Shown piece by piece: positions 1 to 8,573 of a DNA stretch of 64,000 bases. This DNA comes from Telluria mixta (GTDB lineage: Bacteria; Pseudomonadota; Gammaproteobacteria; Burkholderiales; Burkholderiaceae_D), in the NCBI RefSeq assembly GCF_029223865.1, contig NZ_CP119520.1:5704001-5768000 (forward strand), given 5' to 3'. A program made the translations under genes and the position numbers. Numbering within the stretch: position 1 is the stretch's first letter; every line of letters starts with the position of its first letter. The notes beneath the pieces are model-generated. The model had not been told where the DNA came from. It did no database searches and worked only from the letters and a program-made list of their open reading frames with translations.

Positions 1-666
1 GCTGCTGACGTACGTGATGCGCGGGCGCTTGCGCGGGACCTGGTCGCAGGCGCAGGCGAGCGTGCGTGCCTGGTCGTCGAGCAGCGCGCAGTGCGACGGC
101 ACCGGTACCGCGAGCCGCTCCGCGCGGGCAGCGCCGTGTGAAAGCGCCAGCGCAGCCACGGCGTCCAGGACCGGCGCGCTGCCCGAGATGACGAGTTGCC
201 GCGGCGCGTTCAGGTTCGCCAGGTACACGGGACCGTGGACTTGCGCGAGCAGCGGCTCCAGTTGCTGGCGCGTGAGCCCGCCGATCGCGGTCATGCCGTA
301 GCCGCTCGGGTACGCGTCTTCCATCAGCCGGGCGCGCAGTTCGACGAGGCGCAAGGCATCCCCGAACTCGAGCACGCCGGCGACGACGGCGGCGGGCCAT
401 GCGCCGATCGACAACCCGGCCACCATCTGCGGCGCCGCGCCGTGTGCCGCCAGCACGCGCGCCATCGCGACGCCCGCCACCAGCAGCGACAATTGCACGG
501 CGACCGTGGAGCGAAATGCGTCTGCACTGTCCAGCGCGATGACGTCGCGACCCAGCGCGGCCGTGGCTTCGGCCAGCGTGCGGTCCGTCTCGGCGTGCGA
601 AGGCAGCGTGTGCAGCATGCCGGCCTTTTGCGCGCCCTGGCCGGGGAAGGTGAACAGGACGCTCAT
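1..666 (-). CDS. mdcH: Malonyl-CoA:ACP transacylase, malonate decarboxylase epsilon subunit MdcH (3' end cut by window edge)
   Basis: MdcH loads malonyl from malonyl-CoA onto the decarboxylase acyl carrier protein, which primes the enzyme. The visible 222 codons start at ATG 666 and run off the window at base 1, so the C-terminal part is missing. The N-terminus has the acyltransferase FPGQGAQ motif (residues 7-13) and the nucleophile elbow GLSIG with Ser86. It overlaps mdcG by 4 bases (ATGA) and is the last visible gene of the operon. Fatty-acid FabD is the alternative by family, but the mdc context decides for MdcH. Confidence 0.93.
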   Translation of the reverse strand, partial: MSVLFTFPGQGAQKAGMLHTLPSHAETDRTLAEATAALGRDVIALDSADAFRSTVAVQLSLLVAGVAMARVLAAHGAAPQMVAGLSIGAWPAAVVAGVLEFGDALRLVELRARLMEDAYPSGYGMTAIGGLTRQQLEPLLAQVHGPVYLANLNAPRQLVISGSAPVLDAVAALALSHGAARAERLAVPVPSHCALLDDQARTLACACDQVPRKRPRITYVSS

Positions 667-1256
667 GCGGCCTCCCATGGGTCGGCGACGAGACGGGGCC
701 CGTCGTTTGTCTTCAGCAGTACGCGGCCCCCGCGCGCATATTCCGCGAGCGCGAAACCGCCCGCGCCCGTGTCGACCTGGATGTCGAGGCGGCACGGCTG
801 GCCGTCCTGCAGCGTGCACAGTGCGGCCACGAGCGAAGGCGAAGGCCGGTCCGGCAGGCGCACGAGCAGATCGAGATCGCTCGTCGCCCGCAGCACGGGC
901 AGGCGGCAGGCGAGCCAGTAGCCGGCCCCGCCGGTCGGCCCCCAGTCGACACCCAATGCGTCCAGCCGCGGGGCCAGCGCGCGCAGGGCGGCGATGCAGG
1001 GCAGGTCGCCCTCGGCCGTCCGCGCCTGCTCCGCCAGCATGCGCGGCGTGAGGATGGCCGCCACGTCGGCCAGCGCGATCCGGCCCTTGCACCGCTCGTT
1101 GCGCTGCAGCCCGCGCGCGCCGACCGGGACGATCCCGGACGCCGTCGCCTCGCGCCGCACGACCAGCGGCGCGGCCGGATCCAGCCAGGCGGGCCGCGCA
1201 CCGTCGCACGCGAACGCCGCCGGCCGGTGGACGAACAGCAGGTCGTGCGGGTCCAC
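663..1256 (-). CDS. mdcG: Phosphoribosyl-dephospho-CoA transferase MdcG
   Basis: MdcG transfers the 2'-(5''-triphosphoribosyl)-3'-dephospho-CoA prosthetic group to the acyl carrier protein MdcC. The gene encodes 197 residues, a usual length for the family. It begins with GTG at 1256, one base after the madM stop codon, and ends in a 4-base overlap with mdcH. The protein contains the nucleotidyltransferase-like DLDLLV stretch in its C-terminal half. Its cofactor substrate would be made by MdcB, encoded in the same operon. Confidence 0.9.
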   Translation of the reverse strand: MDPHDLLFVHRPAAFACDGARPAWLDPAAPLVVRREATASGIVPVGARGLQRNERCKGRIALADVAAILTPRMLAEQARTAEGDLPCIAALRALAPRLDALGVDWGPTGGAGYWLACRLPVLRATSDLDLLVRLPDRPSPSLVAALCTLQDGQPCRLDIQVDTGAGGFALAEYARGGRVLLKTNDGPRLVADPWEAA

Positions 1257-1257
1257 G

Positions 1258-2022
1258 TCAGCCCACCAGCGCGCGGGTCGCGAAGAACAGCAGCGACGGG
1301 CCGAGGAGGCAGCCGAGGCCCGTGTGGAACGTTGCGACGAGGGCGCCGTACGGCACGAGCTTGCGGTCGGTGGCGGCCAGGCCGGCGGAGACGCCGCTGA
1401 CCGTGCCGGCCAGTCCGCCGAACACCATCGCCGAGCGCGGCGTGGACAGGCGCAGGAAGCGCGCCGCCATCGGCGTGCCGACCATGACCATGATGGCTTT
1501 TACCAGGCCCGTCGCGATCGACAGCGCCATGATTTCCGAGCTGGCACCGATCGCGGCACCGGTCACCGGGCCGACGATGTAGGTGACGGCGCCGGCGCCG
1601 ATGGTCGTGATGCTGACGGCGTCGCGGTAGCCGAAGCCCCACGCCACGCTGGCGCCCACGATGAACGGCAGCACCGTGCCGAGGATCAGCGCGACGGCGC
1701 CCACGAGGCCCGCCTTTCTCGCTTCCACGACCTGCACTTCGAACGCGGTGGCGACGATGGCGAAGTCGCGCAGCATGGCGCCGCCCATCAGGCCGACGCC
1801 GGCGAACAGGGTGACGTCCGCCAGGCCTTTCTGGCCGCCGGTCTGGATGCCGCCCCAGTAGGCGAGGCCCAGGCCGATGAGGATGGCGATGGCGGAACCG
1901 TGCACGCGGCCGAATGTGAGGCGGCGCGACAGTTGCATCGACACGATCATCACGAGGCCCACGAGGGCAAAGGCCAGCACGAGGCCGTTGTGTTTTGCAG
2001 TCTTTTCCAGGAGTTCGAGCAT
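1258..2022 (-). CDS. madM: Malonate transporter subunit MadM
   Basis: MadM is the large membrane subunit of the MadLM malonate:sodium symporter, giving the decarboxylase its substrate. The 254-residue product is almost wholly hydrophobic, with many glycine-rich membrane segments. The start is ATG 2022 (MLELLEK); the frame stays open further upstream, but that stretch is a shadow of madL. The gene follows madL by 11 bases and is followed by mdcG with a one-base gap. In many pseudomonads madLM close the operon, so a place between mdcE and mdcG is a different arrangement. Confidence 0.93.
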   Translation of the reverse strand: MLELLEKTAKHNGLVLAFALVGLVMIVSMQLSRRLTFGRVHGSAIAILIGLGLAYWGGIQTGGQKGLADVTLFAGVGLMGGAMLRDFAIVATAFEVQVVEARKAGLVGAVALILGTVLPFIVGASVAWGFGYRDAVSITTIGAGAVTYIVGPVTGAAIGASSEIMALSIATGLVKAIMVMVGTPMAARFLRLSTPRSAMVFGGLAGTVSGVSAGLAATDRKLVPYGALVATFHTGLGCLLGPSLLFFATRALVG

Positions 2023-2033
2023 GGTGGCCTCCG

Positions 2034-2435
2034 TCAGGCGCGTTGGGTGGCGACGCGGGCTTCGGCGTCGGCTTCCGGGACCGGGCGTTCGCCGCGGTTG
2101 ATCAGCGAGACGCAGACCGCGCACACGAGGACCGTGGCGAAGGCGGCGAGCAGGGCGACGGGGCCGCCGCGCAGCGCCGAGACGACGTTCTGCTGGGCTG
2201 CCATCGCGACGACGACCGGAATGTACATCGCGCCCCAGAAGGCGACGCCCATTTCGGTCTGCTGCGGCATCAGGCCGCGCCTGTGCAGCCACAGGCGGGC
2301 GCAGATCAGCAGGATCATGGCGATGCCGACCCCGCCGACGTTGGTCTTGGCGCCCAGCAGCGCCCCGAGCAGGTCGCCCAGGAAGATGCCGAGCAGGTGG
2401 CAGATGGCCAGTAATGCGGTTCCGTAGATAATCAT
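2034..2435 (-). CDS. madL: Malonate transporter subunit MadL
   Basis: MadL is the small membrane partner of MadM in malonate uptake. The start ATG 2435 was preferred over an ATG seven codons upstream because a GAGGAG ribosome site sits just before it. The product is 133 residues, the normal family size, with about four hydrophobic segments (first at residues 3-25) and a short polar C-terminus. It lies 77 bases downstream of mdcE, the largest gap within the operon. Confidence 0.93.
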   Translation of the reverse strand: MIIYGTALLAICHLLGIFLGDLLGALLGAKTNVGGVGIAMILLICARLWLHRRGLMPQQTEMGVAFWGAMYIPVVVAMAAQQNVVSALRGGPVALLAAFATVLVCAVCVSLINRGERPVPEADAEARVATQRA

Positions 2436-2512
2436 GTGTGTCTCCTCTTCGTCCAAAAAAAGGTGGACCGGCCGTGGATATTATTGTTGGCGGCCGGGTG
2501 CTGCAGTGGGGT

Positions 2513-3340
2513 TCAGTCGGCGGCCTCCCATTCCGTTGCGAGCAGCGCGCGTACGGTACGCGACGCGCCCCGGTGTTGGCCGCGCAGGCGGCTTGACAGG
2601 TCGCGGCGCGGATCCTCGAGGATGTTCGCCAGCGCCGCCTCCAGTGCGCCGTGGACGAGGGCGATGTCCTGCTCGTCCGGCAGCGCGAGATTCGTCAGTT
2701 GCAGCACGTCGTGCAGGATGCCCAGCGACGCGAAGCTCCGGATGTCGTAGGCCATCGGCGGCACGCTGGCGGCCAGTTTTTCCAGCGCCTCGACGGAGCG
2801 CAAGGTCACGCGCGCGGCGGACGCCTTGCCCATCGCGTGCACGGCAACGGCCGGGTCGTCCAGCGCGATCAGACGGTTGGCCTGGTAGCCGTGCGCGAGG
2901 AACGCGCCCGACATCGCGAGGCCCACGATCAGCCCGATGACGGGGTGCCCGGCCTGGCGGGCATCCGCGTACGCGGCCACGGCGCCGGCCAGCGCCTGGT
3001 GGATGCCGTACGCTTCCTCGCGCCGCCCGTAGGCCTGGCTCGGGACGTCGATGACGGCGACGATCGGGCGTTTTTCAGGCGAGTCCCGGTCCAGGTCGAT
3101 GACTTCGCGCACGGCCTGCGCCAGTCGCCATCCTTCGACGAGACCTACTTCGCCGTTGCGGGCGCGCGGGAAGGTGTTGTCCGCATCGGGCACGACGGCG
3201 AGGTAGCGTGCGGGCCGGCCGGCCAGGATGGCGTCGCAGGCGTGCACGGTGGTCCAGTCGTGGACGGGGTGGGCGCCGCCCGTCAGCAGCCGCAGCCACA
3301 TGGCGCCGCGCGACGCGTGATTCGTGTGCATGTTCATCAT
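2513..3340 (-). CDS. mdcE: Malonate decarboxylase gamma subunit MdcE
   Basis: MdcE forms, with MdcD, the carboxytransferase-fold decarboxylase that removes CO2 from malonyl-S-ACP and regenerates acetyl-S-ACP. The 275-residue product carries a crotonase-like glycine-rich core (GLIVGLAMSG near residue 145). Two adjacent ATG codons (3340 and 3337) follow an AAAGGA site; the first gives an ATGA overlap with mdcD and was chosen. The open frame extends much further upstream, but that extension is antisense-type noise over mdcD and mdcC. Confidence 0.93.
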   Translation of the reverse strand: MMNMHTNHASRGAMWLRLLTGGAHPVHDWTTVHACDAILAGRPARYLAVVPDADNTFPRARNGEVGLVEGWRLAQAVREVIDLDRDSPEKRPIVAVIDVPSQAYGRREEAYGIHQALAGAVAAYADARQAGHPVIGLIVGLAMSGAFLAHGYQANRLIALDDPAVAVHAMGKASAARVTLRSVEALEKLAASVPPMAYDIRSFASLGILHDVLQLTNLALPDEQDIALVHGALEAALANILEDPRRDLSSRLRGQHRGASRTVRALLATEWEAAD

Positions 3341-4185
3341 TCCAGTCCTTTCGCATACAGTTCGCGCACGTCCTGCGCCGTGGCCTGCCGGCCGGTGTCG
3401 ACGCGATCCAGGCAGGCCAGGAAGTCGGCCGTGCGGTCGCTGCGGTGCACCGGCGGCACGCCGCGCGCGAAGAAGTCGATGACGCTGGCGCGGACGAGCG
3501 CCGTGTCGTCCTCGACGCAGGCGTCGGCCAGGTGTGTGGCGGTGCGCTGCTCGCCGCCCGTCAGGCCCCAGATCAGTGCCCGCTGGCGCGCATCGAATTC
3601 CGTGACGCCCGCTTCCTGCTCGATCACCTGCGGGCCGTTGAGGCCCAGCCGCGCTTCCCGCGTCATCACGAAGTACGAGCACAGGCCGGCCGCGATCGAC
3701 ATGCCGCCGTAGCAGCCCACCGTGCCCGCGCTGATGCCGATGACGGGACGATGGCGGCGCAGCGCGACGATCGCGGACTGGATCTCGGCGATGCCGGCCA
3801 GGCCCAGGTTCGCTTCCTGCAGGCGCACGCCGCCCGTCTCGAACACGATCACGGCCTGCGTCGGGATGCCTCGTTCGTTGTCGCGCAGCGCCAGTTCCAG
3901 CGCGCCGGCGATCTTGGCGGCGCCGATCTCGCCCATGCTGCCGCCCTGGAACGCGCCTTCGATCGCCAGCACGACGGTCGGATGGCCGGCCACCTTGCCC
4001 TTGGCGACCACTACGCCGTCGTCGGCCTGCGTGACGAGATTCTGCATCGCGAGCCACGGCGAATGCAGGCGCGCGAACGGGCCGGCCAGTTCGCGGAACG
4101 TGCCCGGATCGAGCAGCGCCTGGGCGCGGCTGCGGGCGCCCCGTTCGATGAAGCTGTCGCGCTTCAACAGGTTGTCGATGCTCAT
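3337..4185 (-). CDS. mdcD: Malonate decarboxylase beta subunit MdcD
   Basis: MdcD is the biotin-independent malonate decarboxylase beta subunit, related to acetyl-CoA carboxylase carboxyltransferase. The 282-residue protein starts at ATG 4185 (MSIDNLLKR) and shows the crotonase-type glycine-rich stretches GGSMGEIGAAK and GTVGCYGG that shape the oxyanion hole. It overlaps mdcC and mdcE by 4 bases on each side, which fits translational coupling of subunits needed in fixed ratio. No biotin carrier gene is seen, which supports the biotin-independent type. Confidence 0.94.
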   Translation of the reverse strand: MSIDNLLKRDSFIERGARSRAQALLDPGTFRELAGPFARLHSPWLAMQNLVTQADDGVVVAKGKVAGHPTVVLAIEGAFQGGSMGEIGAAKIAGALELALRDNERGIPTQAVIVFETGGVRLQEANLGLAGIAEIQSAIVALRRHRPVIGISAGTVGCYGGMSIAAGLCSYFVMTREARLGLNGPQVIEQEAGVTEFDARQRALIWGLTGGEQRTATHLADACVEDDTALVRASVIDFFARGVPPVHRSDRTADFLACLDRVDTGRQATAQDVRELYAKGLE

Positions 4186-4493
4186 GGCGTGCCTCCGTTG
4201 TTCGCCGCTTGTTCGTATGCCTGCTCGATGCGCATGCGTACGACGCCCGGCGTCGCGCCGTTGTCGTTGATCTCGATGCGCGCGGCGGGGAGAATGCCCG
4301 CGCCGAACACGCGCTCCAGCAGCGCCTTCCACGTGGCGCCATAGCCGTCGACGGACGTCTGCACGGCAACCGTCGTGCGGCCGGCGGGTGCCGGTTCGAG
4401 TAGCACTTCCAGGTCGCCGGAGCTGACCACACCGCTCACGGTGCGGCCGGGTGCCGGCTGGCCGGCGGCGAATTCGTATTCCAGTCTTTCCAT
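4182..4493 (-). CDS. mdcC: Malonate decarboxylase acyl carrier protein (delta subunit) MdcC
   Basis: MdcC is the 103-residue acyl carrier protein that carries acetyl and malonyl on a phosphoribosyl-dephospho-CoA arm. The likely modified serine is Ser25 in VVSSGDLEVL, by analogy with MdcC and CitD families. The start is ATG 4493 (MERLEYEF); the mdcB stop lies 4 bases upstream and the end overlaps mdcD by 4 bases. The small size and the SGDLEV motif make the call firm. Confidence 0.93.
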   Translation of the reverse strand: MERLEYEFAAGQPAPGRTVSGVVSSGDLEVLLEPAPAGRTTVAVQTSVDGYGATWKALLERVFGAGILPAARIEINDNGATPGVVRMRIEQAYEQAANNGGTP

Positions 4494-4497
4494 TGTC

Positions 4498-5364
4498 TTA
4501 TTCTCCTCGTTCGATCCGGTCCAGCAGCAGCGCGGCGGCCAGCAGGTCGGCGGCGCCGCCGGGCGAGACGTGCAGGCGGCGCAGGCGCGCTTCCAGCACG
4601 TCGAACGCACGCCGGCCGTTCGGCGTGGCGATGCCGCCGCATGCGAGCACGCGGCGCGCGCCGTCCTGCGCCGCGGCCAGGGCCTTGCGGCCGCCGCGCG
4701 CGAGCAGGCAGGTGTCGTCCAGCGTCGCCATCACGGCCAGCAGGGCGTTCACGCGGGCGTGGTGCTCGGCGTCGCCGCGGGCGCGCGCCAGTGTCAGCAT
4801 CGGCAGCGCGTGGCCGACCACGTGCGGGAAGCCGGCACGGGCCTGGCCGCGGGCGCCGCCCACGCCGTGCTCGATGCAGGCGCGTTCGCCCTTGTGGCCC
4901 GTGGCAGCGGGGGCGCCCGGGTCGGCGATGCGGGCCAGCCGGCCGGCGCGTGCCGCGATGGTCCCGGCGTCGCGTTCCATCGATGCGGCGGCTGCCGTGA
5001 CGAGCAGGCCCAGGGCCCAGATCGCGCCGCGGTGCGTGTTGACGCCGCCGCTGGCCGCCATCATCGCCGCTTCGCCGTCGCGGCCGATGGCGCCGATGCG
5101 CCGGCGCAGCATGGCGTCGTCATCCGCGATGAGCAGACCCGCCAGCGCCATCTGGCCGAACGCGGGCCGCAACGCACAGGCCGACGCGCACATCAGGGGC
5201 CAGGACAGGTCGCGGTGGGCGCCGGCGCCGCGCAGGTCGACGAGACCCGGCTTCGGTGTCAACATCGCTTCGTCGACCAGCGCCGCGACCGCGTGGTCGG
5301 CCAGCGCCAATGCCAGGTCCGGCGCGGCATCGGCGGGAATCAGGATGGGATCGCGTGCCGTCAT
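4498..5364 (-). CDS. mdcB: Triphosphoribosyl-dephospho-CoA synthase MdcB
   Basis: MdcB joins ATP and dephospho-CoA to make the precursor of the MdcC prosthetic group; it belongs to the CitG/MdcB family. The 288-residue product has the family motifs TPKPGLVD near residue 37, and SGGVNTHRGAIW and GHKGE further on. Its ATG at 5364 overlaps the mdcA stop by one base (TGATG). CitG of citrate lyase is the only close alternative, and the malonate context rules for MdcB. Confidence 0.93.
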   Translation of the reverse strand: MTARDPILIPADAAPDLALALADHAVAALVDEAMLTPKPGLVDLRGAGAHRDLSWPLMCASACALRPAFGQMALAGLLIADDDAMLRRRIGAIGRDGEAAMMAASGGVNTHRGAIWALGLLVTAAAASMERDAGTIAARAGRLARIADPGAPAATGHKGERACIEHGVGGARGQARAGFPHVVGHALPMLTLARARGDAEHHARVNALLAVMATLDDTCLLARGGRKALAAAQDGARRVLACGGIATPNGRRAFDVLEARLRRLHVSPGGAADLLAAALLLDRIERGE

Positions 5365-7025
5365 CACCAGCTCCTGAATTTGGCCGGCGGTTCGTACAGC
5401 CCGCCGGACCAGTCGACCAGTTCCGCGATGCTCTTCGCCGCCAGCAGCGAGCGCGTCGCGTCCGCGCGGCGCACGCCCATGTCTTCCGGCAGCGCGATCA
5501 GGCCTTCCGCACGCATGCGCGCCGTCTGCTTCGGGTCGTGTGTGAGGCCGATGGGCGTGACGCCAGCCACCGCCGCCAGCATCGCTTTTCTTTCTTCCAG
5601 CGAACGTGCCTTGTACAGGTAGGCGATGCCTTCTTCCGTCAGTACGTGCGTGACGTCGTCGCCGTAGATCATCACCGGGGCCAGCGGCATGCCGGACGTC
5701 TTGCCGACTTCGACGGCATCCAGCGACTCGACGATCGTGGGCTGGCTGCCGTCCTGGAACGTCTCGACCATCTGCACGACGAGTTTTTTGCCGCGTGCCA
5801 GCGGATCGTCGGTCTCCACGAGGTCGAGCCACGCGGGTGTAGGATGGCGCCGGCCATGCGGGTCGTGGCCCATGTTCGGCGCGCCGCCGAAGCCCGTCAG
5901 CCGGCCGTGCGTCACGGTCGACGAATTGCCCAGGCCATCCATCTGCAAGGTGGAACCGATGAACAGGTCGACGGCGTACTGGCCCGCCAGCTGGCAGAAC
6001 GCGCGGTTCGAGCGCATGGAGCCGTCGCGGCCGATGAAGAAGACGTCCGGACGGGCTGCCGTGTACTTTTCCATGCCCAGCTCCGCGCCGAAGCAGTGCA
6101 CGCTCTCGACCCAGCCCGATTCGATGGCGGGGATCAGCGTGGGGTGCGGGTTCAGCGTCCAGTTGCGGCAGATCTTGCCTTTCAATCCCAGCTGCTCGCC
6201 ATAGGTCGGCAGCAGCAGTTCGATGGCGGCCGTGTTGAAGCCGATGCCGTGGTTCAGCGACTGTACGTTGTGGCGCTCGTAGACGCCGCGGATCGCCATC
6301 ATACCCATCAGGATGTGCACGGGCTTGATGAGGCGCGGGTCGCGCGTGAACAGCGGTTCGATGTAGAACGGCTTGTCGGAGCGTACGACGTAGTCCACCC
6401 ACGCGCCGGGGATGTCGACGCGGGGCAGGTCCTTCGGGTCGTCGACGATCTCGTTCACCTGCGCGATCACGATGCCGTCGCGGAAGGCGGCCGCCTCGAC
6501 GAGTGCCGGCGTGTCTTCCGTGCTCGGTCCCGTGTACAGGTTGCCCTCGCGGTCCGCCATGTAACCCGCGACCATCACGACGTTCGGCGACAGGTCCACG
6601 TACAGGCGGGCGTACAGCTCGATATACGTGTGCAGGGCGCCCACCGTGAGCGTGCCCTCCTGCAGGAATTGCGAGATGCGCAGGCTCTGCGCGCCGGCGA
6701 AGGCGAAATCGAGCTTGCAGGCGATGCCGCGCTCGAACAGGTCCAGGTGTTCCGGCAGGCTCACGCTGGGCATGATCATGTGCAGCTTGTTGATCCGGTC
6801 CGGGTCGACCTGCACGAGGGCGCGGGCGAGGAAGTCCGCCTGTTTCTGGTTGTTCCCCTCGAGGACGACGCGGTCGCCGCCGGCCAGCAGCAGTTCGAGG
6901 GCGTCGACGATGCGCGCGCTGTCCAGTACGGGACCGTCGGCCAGGTGGCTGGCCGCCGCCATCCGCCGCGCCTTCTCGCGGCGCCGGGTGTCCCACTGGC
7001 GCGTCGTACGCGTATTGCTTTCCAT
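5364..7025 (-). CDS. mdcA: Malonate decarboxylase alpha subunit MdcA (acetyl-S-ACP:malonate ACP transferase)
   Basis: MdcA exchanges the acetyl group on MdcC for malonate, yielding malonyl-S-ACP and acetate. The 553-residue length matches the family. The start ATG 7025 has a clear AAAGGAGACAAC ribosome site. The family's CoA-transferase-like fold fits features such as VMVAGYMADREGN and the C-terminal WSGGLYEPP. It is the first gene of the operon, faces the LysR regulator gene across 126 bases, and leads directly into mdcB. Confidence 0.95.
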   Translation of the reverse strand: MESNTRTTRQWDTRRREKARRMAAASHLADGPVLDSARIVDALELLLAGGDRVVLEGNNQKQADFLARALVQVDPDRINKLHMIMPSVSLPEHLDLFERGIACKLDFAFAGAQSLRISQFLQEGTLTVGALHTYIELYARLYVDLSPNVVMVAGYMADREGNLYTGPSTEDTPALVEAAAFRDGIVIAQVNEIVDDPKDLPRVDIPGAWVDYVVRSDKPFYIEPLFTRDPRLIKPVHILMGMMAIRGVYERHNVQSLNHGIGFNTAAIELLLPTYGEQLGLKGKICRNWTLNPHPTLIPAIESGWVESVHCFGAELGMEKYTAARPDVFFIGRDGSMRSNRAFCQLAGQYAVDLFIGSTLQMDGLGNSSTVTHGRLTGFGGAPNMGHDPHGRRHPTPAWLDLVETDDPLARGKKLVVQMVETFQDGSQPTIVESLDAVEVGKTSGMPLAPVMIYGDDVTHVLTEEGIAYLYKARSLEERKAMLAAVAGVTPIGLTHDPKQTARMRAEGLIALPEDMGVRRADATRSLLAAKSIAELVDWSGGLYEPPAKFRSW

Positions 7026-7151
7026 GTTGTCTCCTTTGTATGGAAGGTAGGTCCAGCATAGAAAGGAGACGGCCGGCCTTCAATCAACGCGGCGGCGGAA
7101 TGTTTACTCTCAGGTTAATGATTGGGGTATGCTTTCCCGGGGAGCGACGCA
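7026..7151. promoter_or_regulatory. Divergent mdcA/mdcR control region
   Basis: This 126-base gap separates the two divergent start codons and contains both Shine-Dalgarno sites (AAAGGAG for mdcA, GGGGAG for the regulator). Its central part, about 7095-7130, is less GC-rich than the surroundings. LysR regulators usually bind such gaps and control both directions, so the operator is inferred to lie here. I could not pick out one convincing inverted repeat or a sigma-70 promoter by eye. Confidence 0.55.
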
Positions 7152-8081
7152 ATGATCGACGAAGAGATTACTTTAAAGAAACTGGAAGTCTTCCTGGCGT
7201 TCATGCGCCTGCACAGCCTCGCGCGGGTGTCGGAAGAACTGGGCCAGAGCACGGTCAGCATCCACCGCGCGCTGCACTCGCTGGAGGAAGGACTGCGCTG
7301 TCCGCTGTTCCGGCGCGAAGGCCGCAACTTGGCACCGCTGCCGGCCGCCTACGCGTTCGCCAAGCATGCGCAGCGCGCGGTCAGCGAAACGGAAGAGGGC
7401 GTGCGCAAGGTGCGCGAGCTGGCCGGTTTCGCGGGTGGCCGGCTGAAGATCGGGTCGCTGTATTCGCTGACCCTGCGCTGCATCCCGCAACTGCTCATGG
7501 GCCTCAAGCTGCGCCGGCCGGAACTGCAGATCGACCTCACGCTGGGCTCGAACCAGGAGTTGCTGCGCGGCCTGGACGAGGGCCGGCTCGATGCGATCGT
7601 GATCGGCCTGCAGGCGCCGCTGGACGAGCCGCAGCTGCTCGCTGTGCCTTTATTCGAGGACGAGGTGCACCTGGCGGCGCCGCTGGGCTCACCGTATGCG
7701 GGCCGCGCGCGCGTGGACCTGCGCGACCTGGAAGGCGAAAAATTCATCACGCTGGGCGGCGGCTTCGTCACGTCGGACAGCTTCGACCACGCGTTCCGCC
7801 AGGCCGGCTACACGCCGGAAACGATCATGCGCGTGTCCGACATCTTCTCGCTGATCAACCTGGTCAGCGGCGGGATGGGCTACAGCCTGCTCCCGGGCCG
7901 CGTGGCCGAATTCAGCACGCGCATCCAGCTGATCCCGCTCGATGCGCCGTACGCGTCGCACCAGACCATCAGCCTGCTCATTTCGAAGAGCCGCGAGCGC
8001 GACCCGAACCTGCTGGCGCTGGCGGCCGAGTGCCGGATGTATGGGAAGGGCCAGCGGCTCGGCGTGCCGGCGCACGGCTGA
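7152..8081 (+). CDS. mdcR: LysR-family regulator of malonate utilisation (MdcR-like)
   Basis: A 309-residue LysR-type regulator with an N-terminal winged helix (residues about 5-65, LARVSEELGQSTVSIHRAL) and a periplasmic-binding-protein-like effector domain. The ATG at 7152 was chosen over one ten codons upstream because GGGGAG precedes it. Position divergent to mdcA points to control of the malonate operon with malonate as likely inducer; this is inferred from location, as in pseudomonads and Acinetobacter. It converges on the CBS gene with 13 bases between stops. Confidence 0.88.
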   Translation: MIDEEITLKKLEVFLAFMRLHSLARVSEELGQSTVSIHRALHSLEEGLRCPLFRREGRNLAPLPAAYAFAKHAQRAVSETEEGVRKVRELAGFAGGRLKIGSLYSLTLRCIPQLLMGLKLRRPELQIDLTLGSNQELLRGLDEGRLDAIVIGLQAPLDEPQLLAVPLFEDEVHLAAPLGSPYAGRARVDLRDLEGEKFITLGGGFVTSDSFDHAFRQAGYTPETIMRVSDIFSLINLVSGGMGYSLLPGRVAEFSTRIQLIPLDAPYASHQTISLLISKSRERDPNLLALAAECRMYGKGQRLGVPAHG

Positions 8082-8094
8082 TTTTACGAATGGA

Positions 8095-8556
8095 TCAGTG
8101 GGTGTCGGGCGCCTTGCCGGTCGGCGCGCGTTGCGGCGGGTACGGGCGCGAGATGTCTTCGAGCATGGCGTCCATCGGCGCCGGCTGGCGCGTGGCGAGG
8201 TCGGCCAGCGCCACCATGCCGACCATGCGCATGCTCGCACGGTCGATGACGACGATGCGGCGCAACTGGCGGTCGGCCATCAGTTGCTGCACTTCGCCGA
8301 CGGTCTGGTCCTGGAAGCACCAGGCGATGTCCCCGCTCATCACGTCTCCGATCTTGCAGGCGTCCGGTGCCAGGCCGTTCGCGGTGGCGCGGATCGTGAT
8401 GTCGCGGTCGGTGATCATGCCGACGAGTCTCTGGCCGTCGCAGACGGGCAGGGCGCCCACGTTCATGTCGCGCATCAGCTGGGCGGCCCGCTGCAGGCCG
8501 TCCGTCGGCGCGACGGTCACGACGTCGTGCGTCATGACCTGGCCTACGGTTTTCAT
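8095..8556 (-). CDS. CBS-domain protein
   Basis: A 153-residue protein made of two tandem CBS domains (about residues 5-60 and 70-130; VMTHDVVTVAP and VMSGDIAWC mark the starts of each). Such stand-alone CBS pairs bind adenosine nucleotides and act as energy or redox sensors; the ligand here is unknown. The repeated GMITDRDI and GMVALADL segments are the usual second-strand motifs. The ATG at 8556 has a GAGGAG site. It lies 17 bases after the epimerase-like gene on the same strand, so the two may be co-transcribed. Confidence 0.9.
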   Translation of the reverse strand: MKTVGQVMTHDVVTVAPTDGLQRAAQLMRDMNVGALPVCDGQRLVGMITDRDITIRATANGLAPDACKIGDVMSGDIAWCFQDQTVGEVQQLMADRQLRRIVVIDRASMRMVGMVALADLATRQPAPMDAMLEDISRPYPPQRAPTGKAPDTH

Positions 8557-8573
8557 GGCAGTCTCCTCGATTT

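Noticed and set aside
2513-4432. MdcE as a 639-residue fusion
   Set aside because: The upstream extension runs through mdcD and mdcC in another frame and has no homology-like features; a ribosome site marks the start at 3340.
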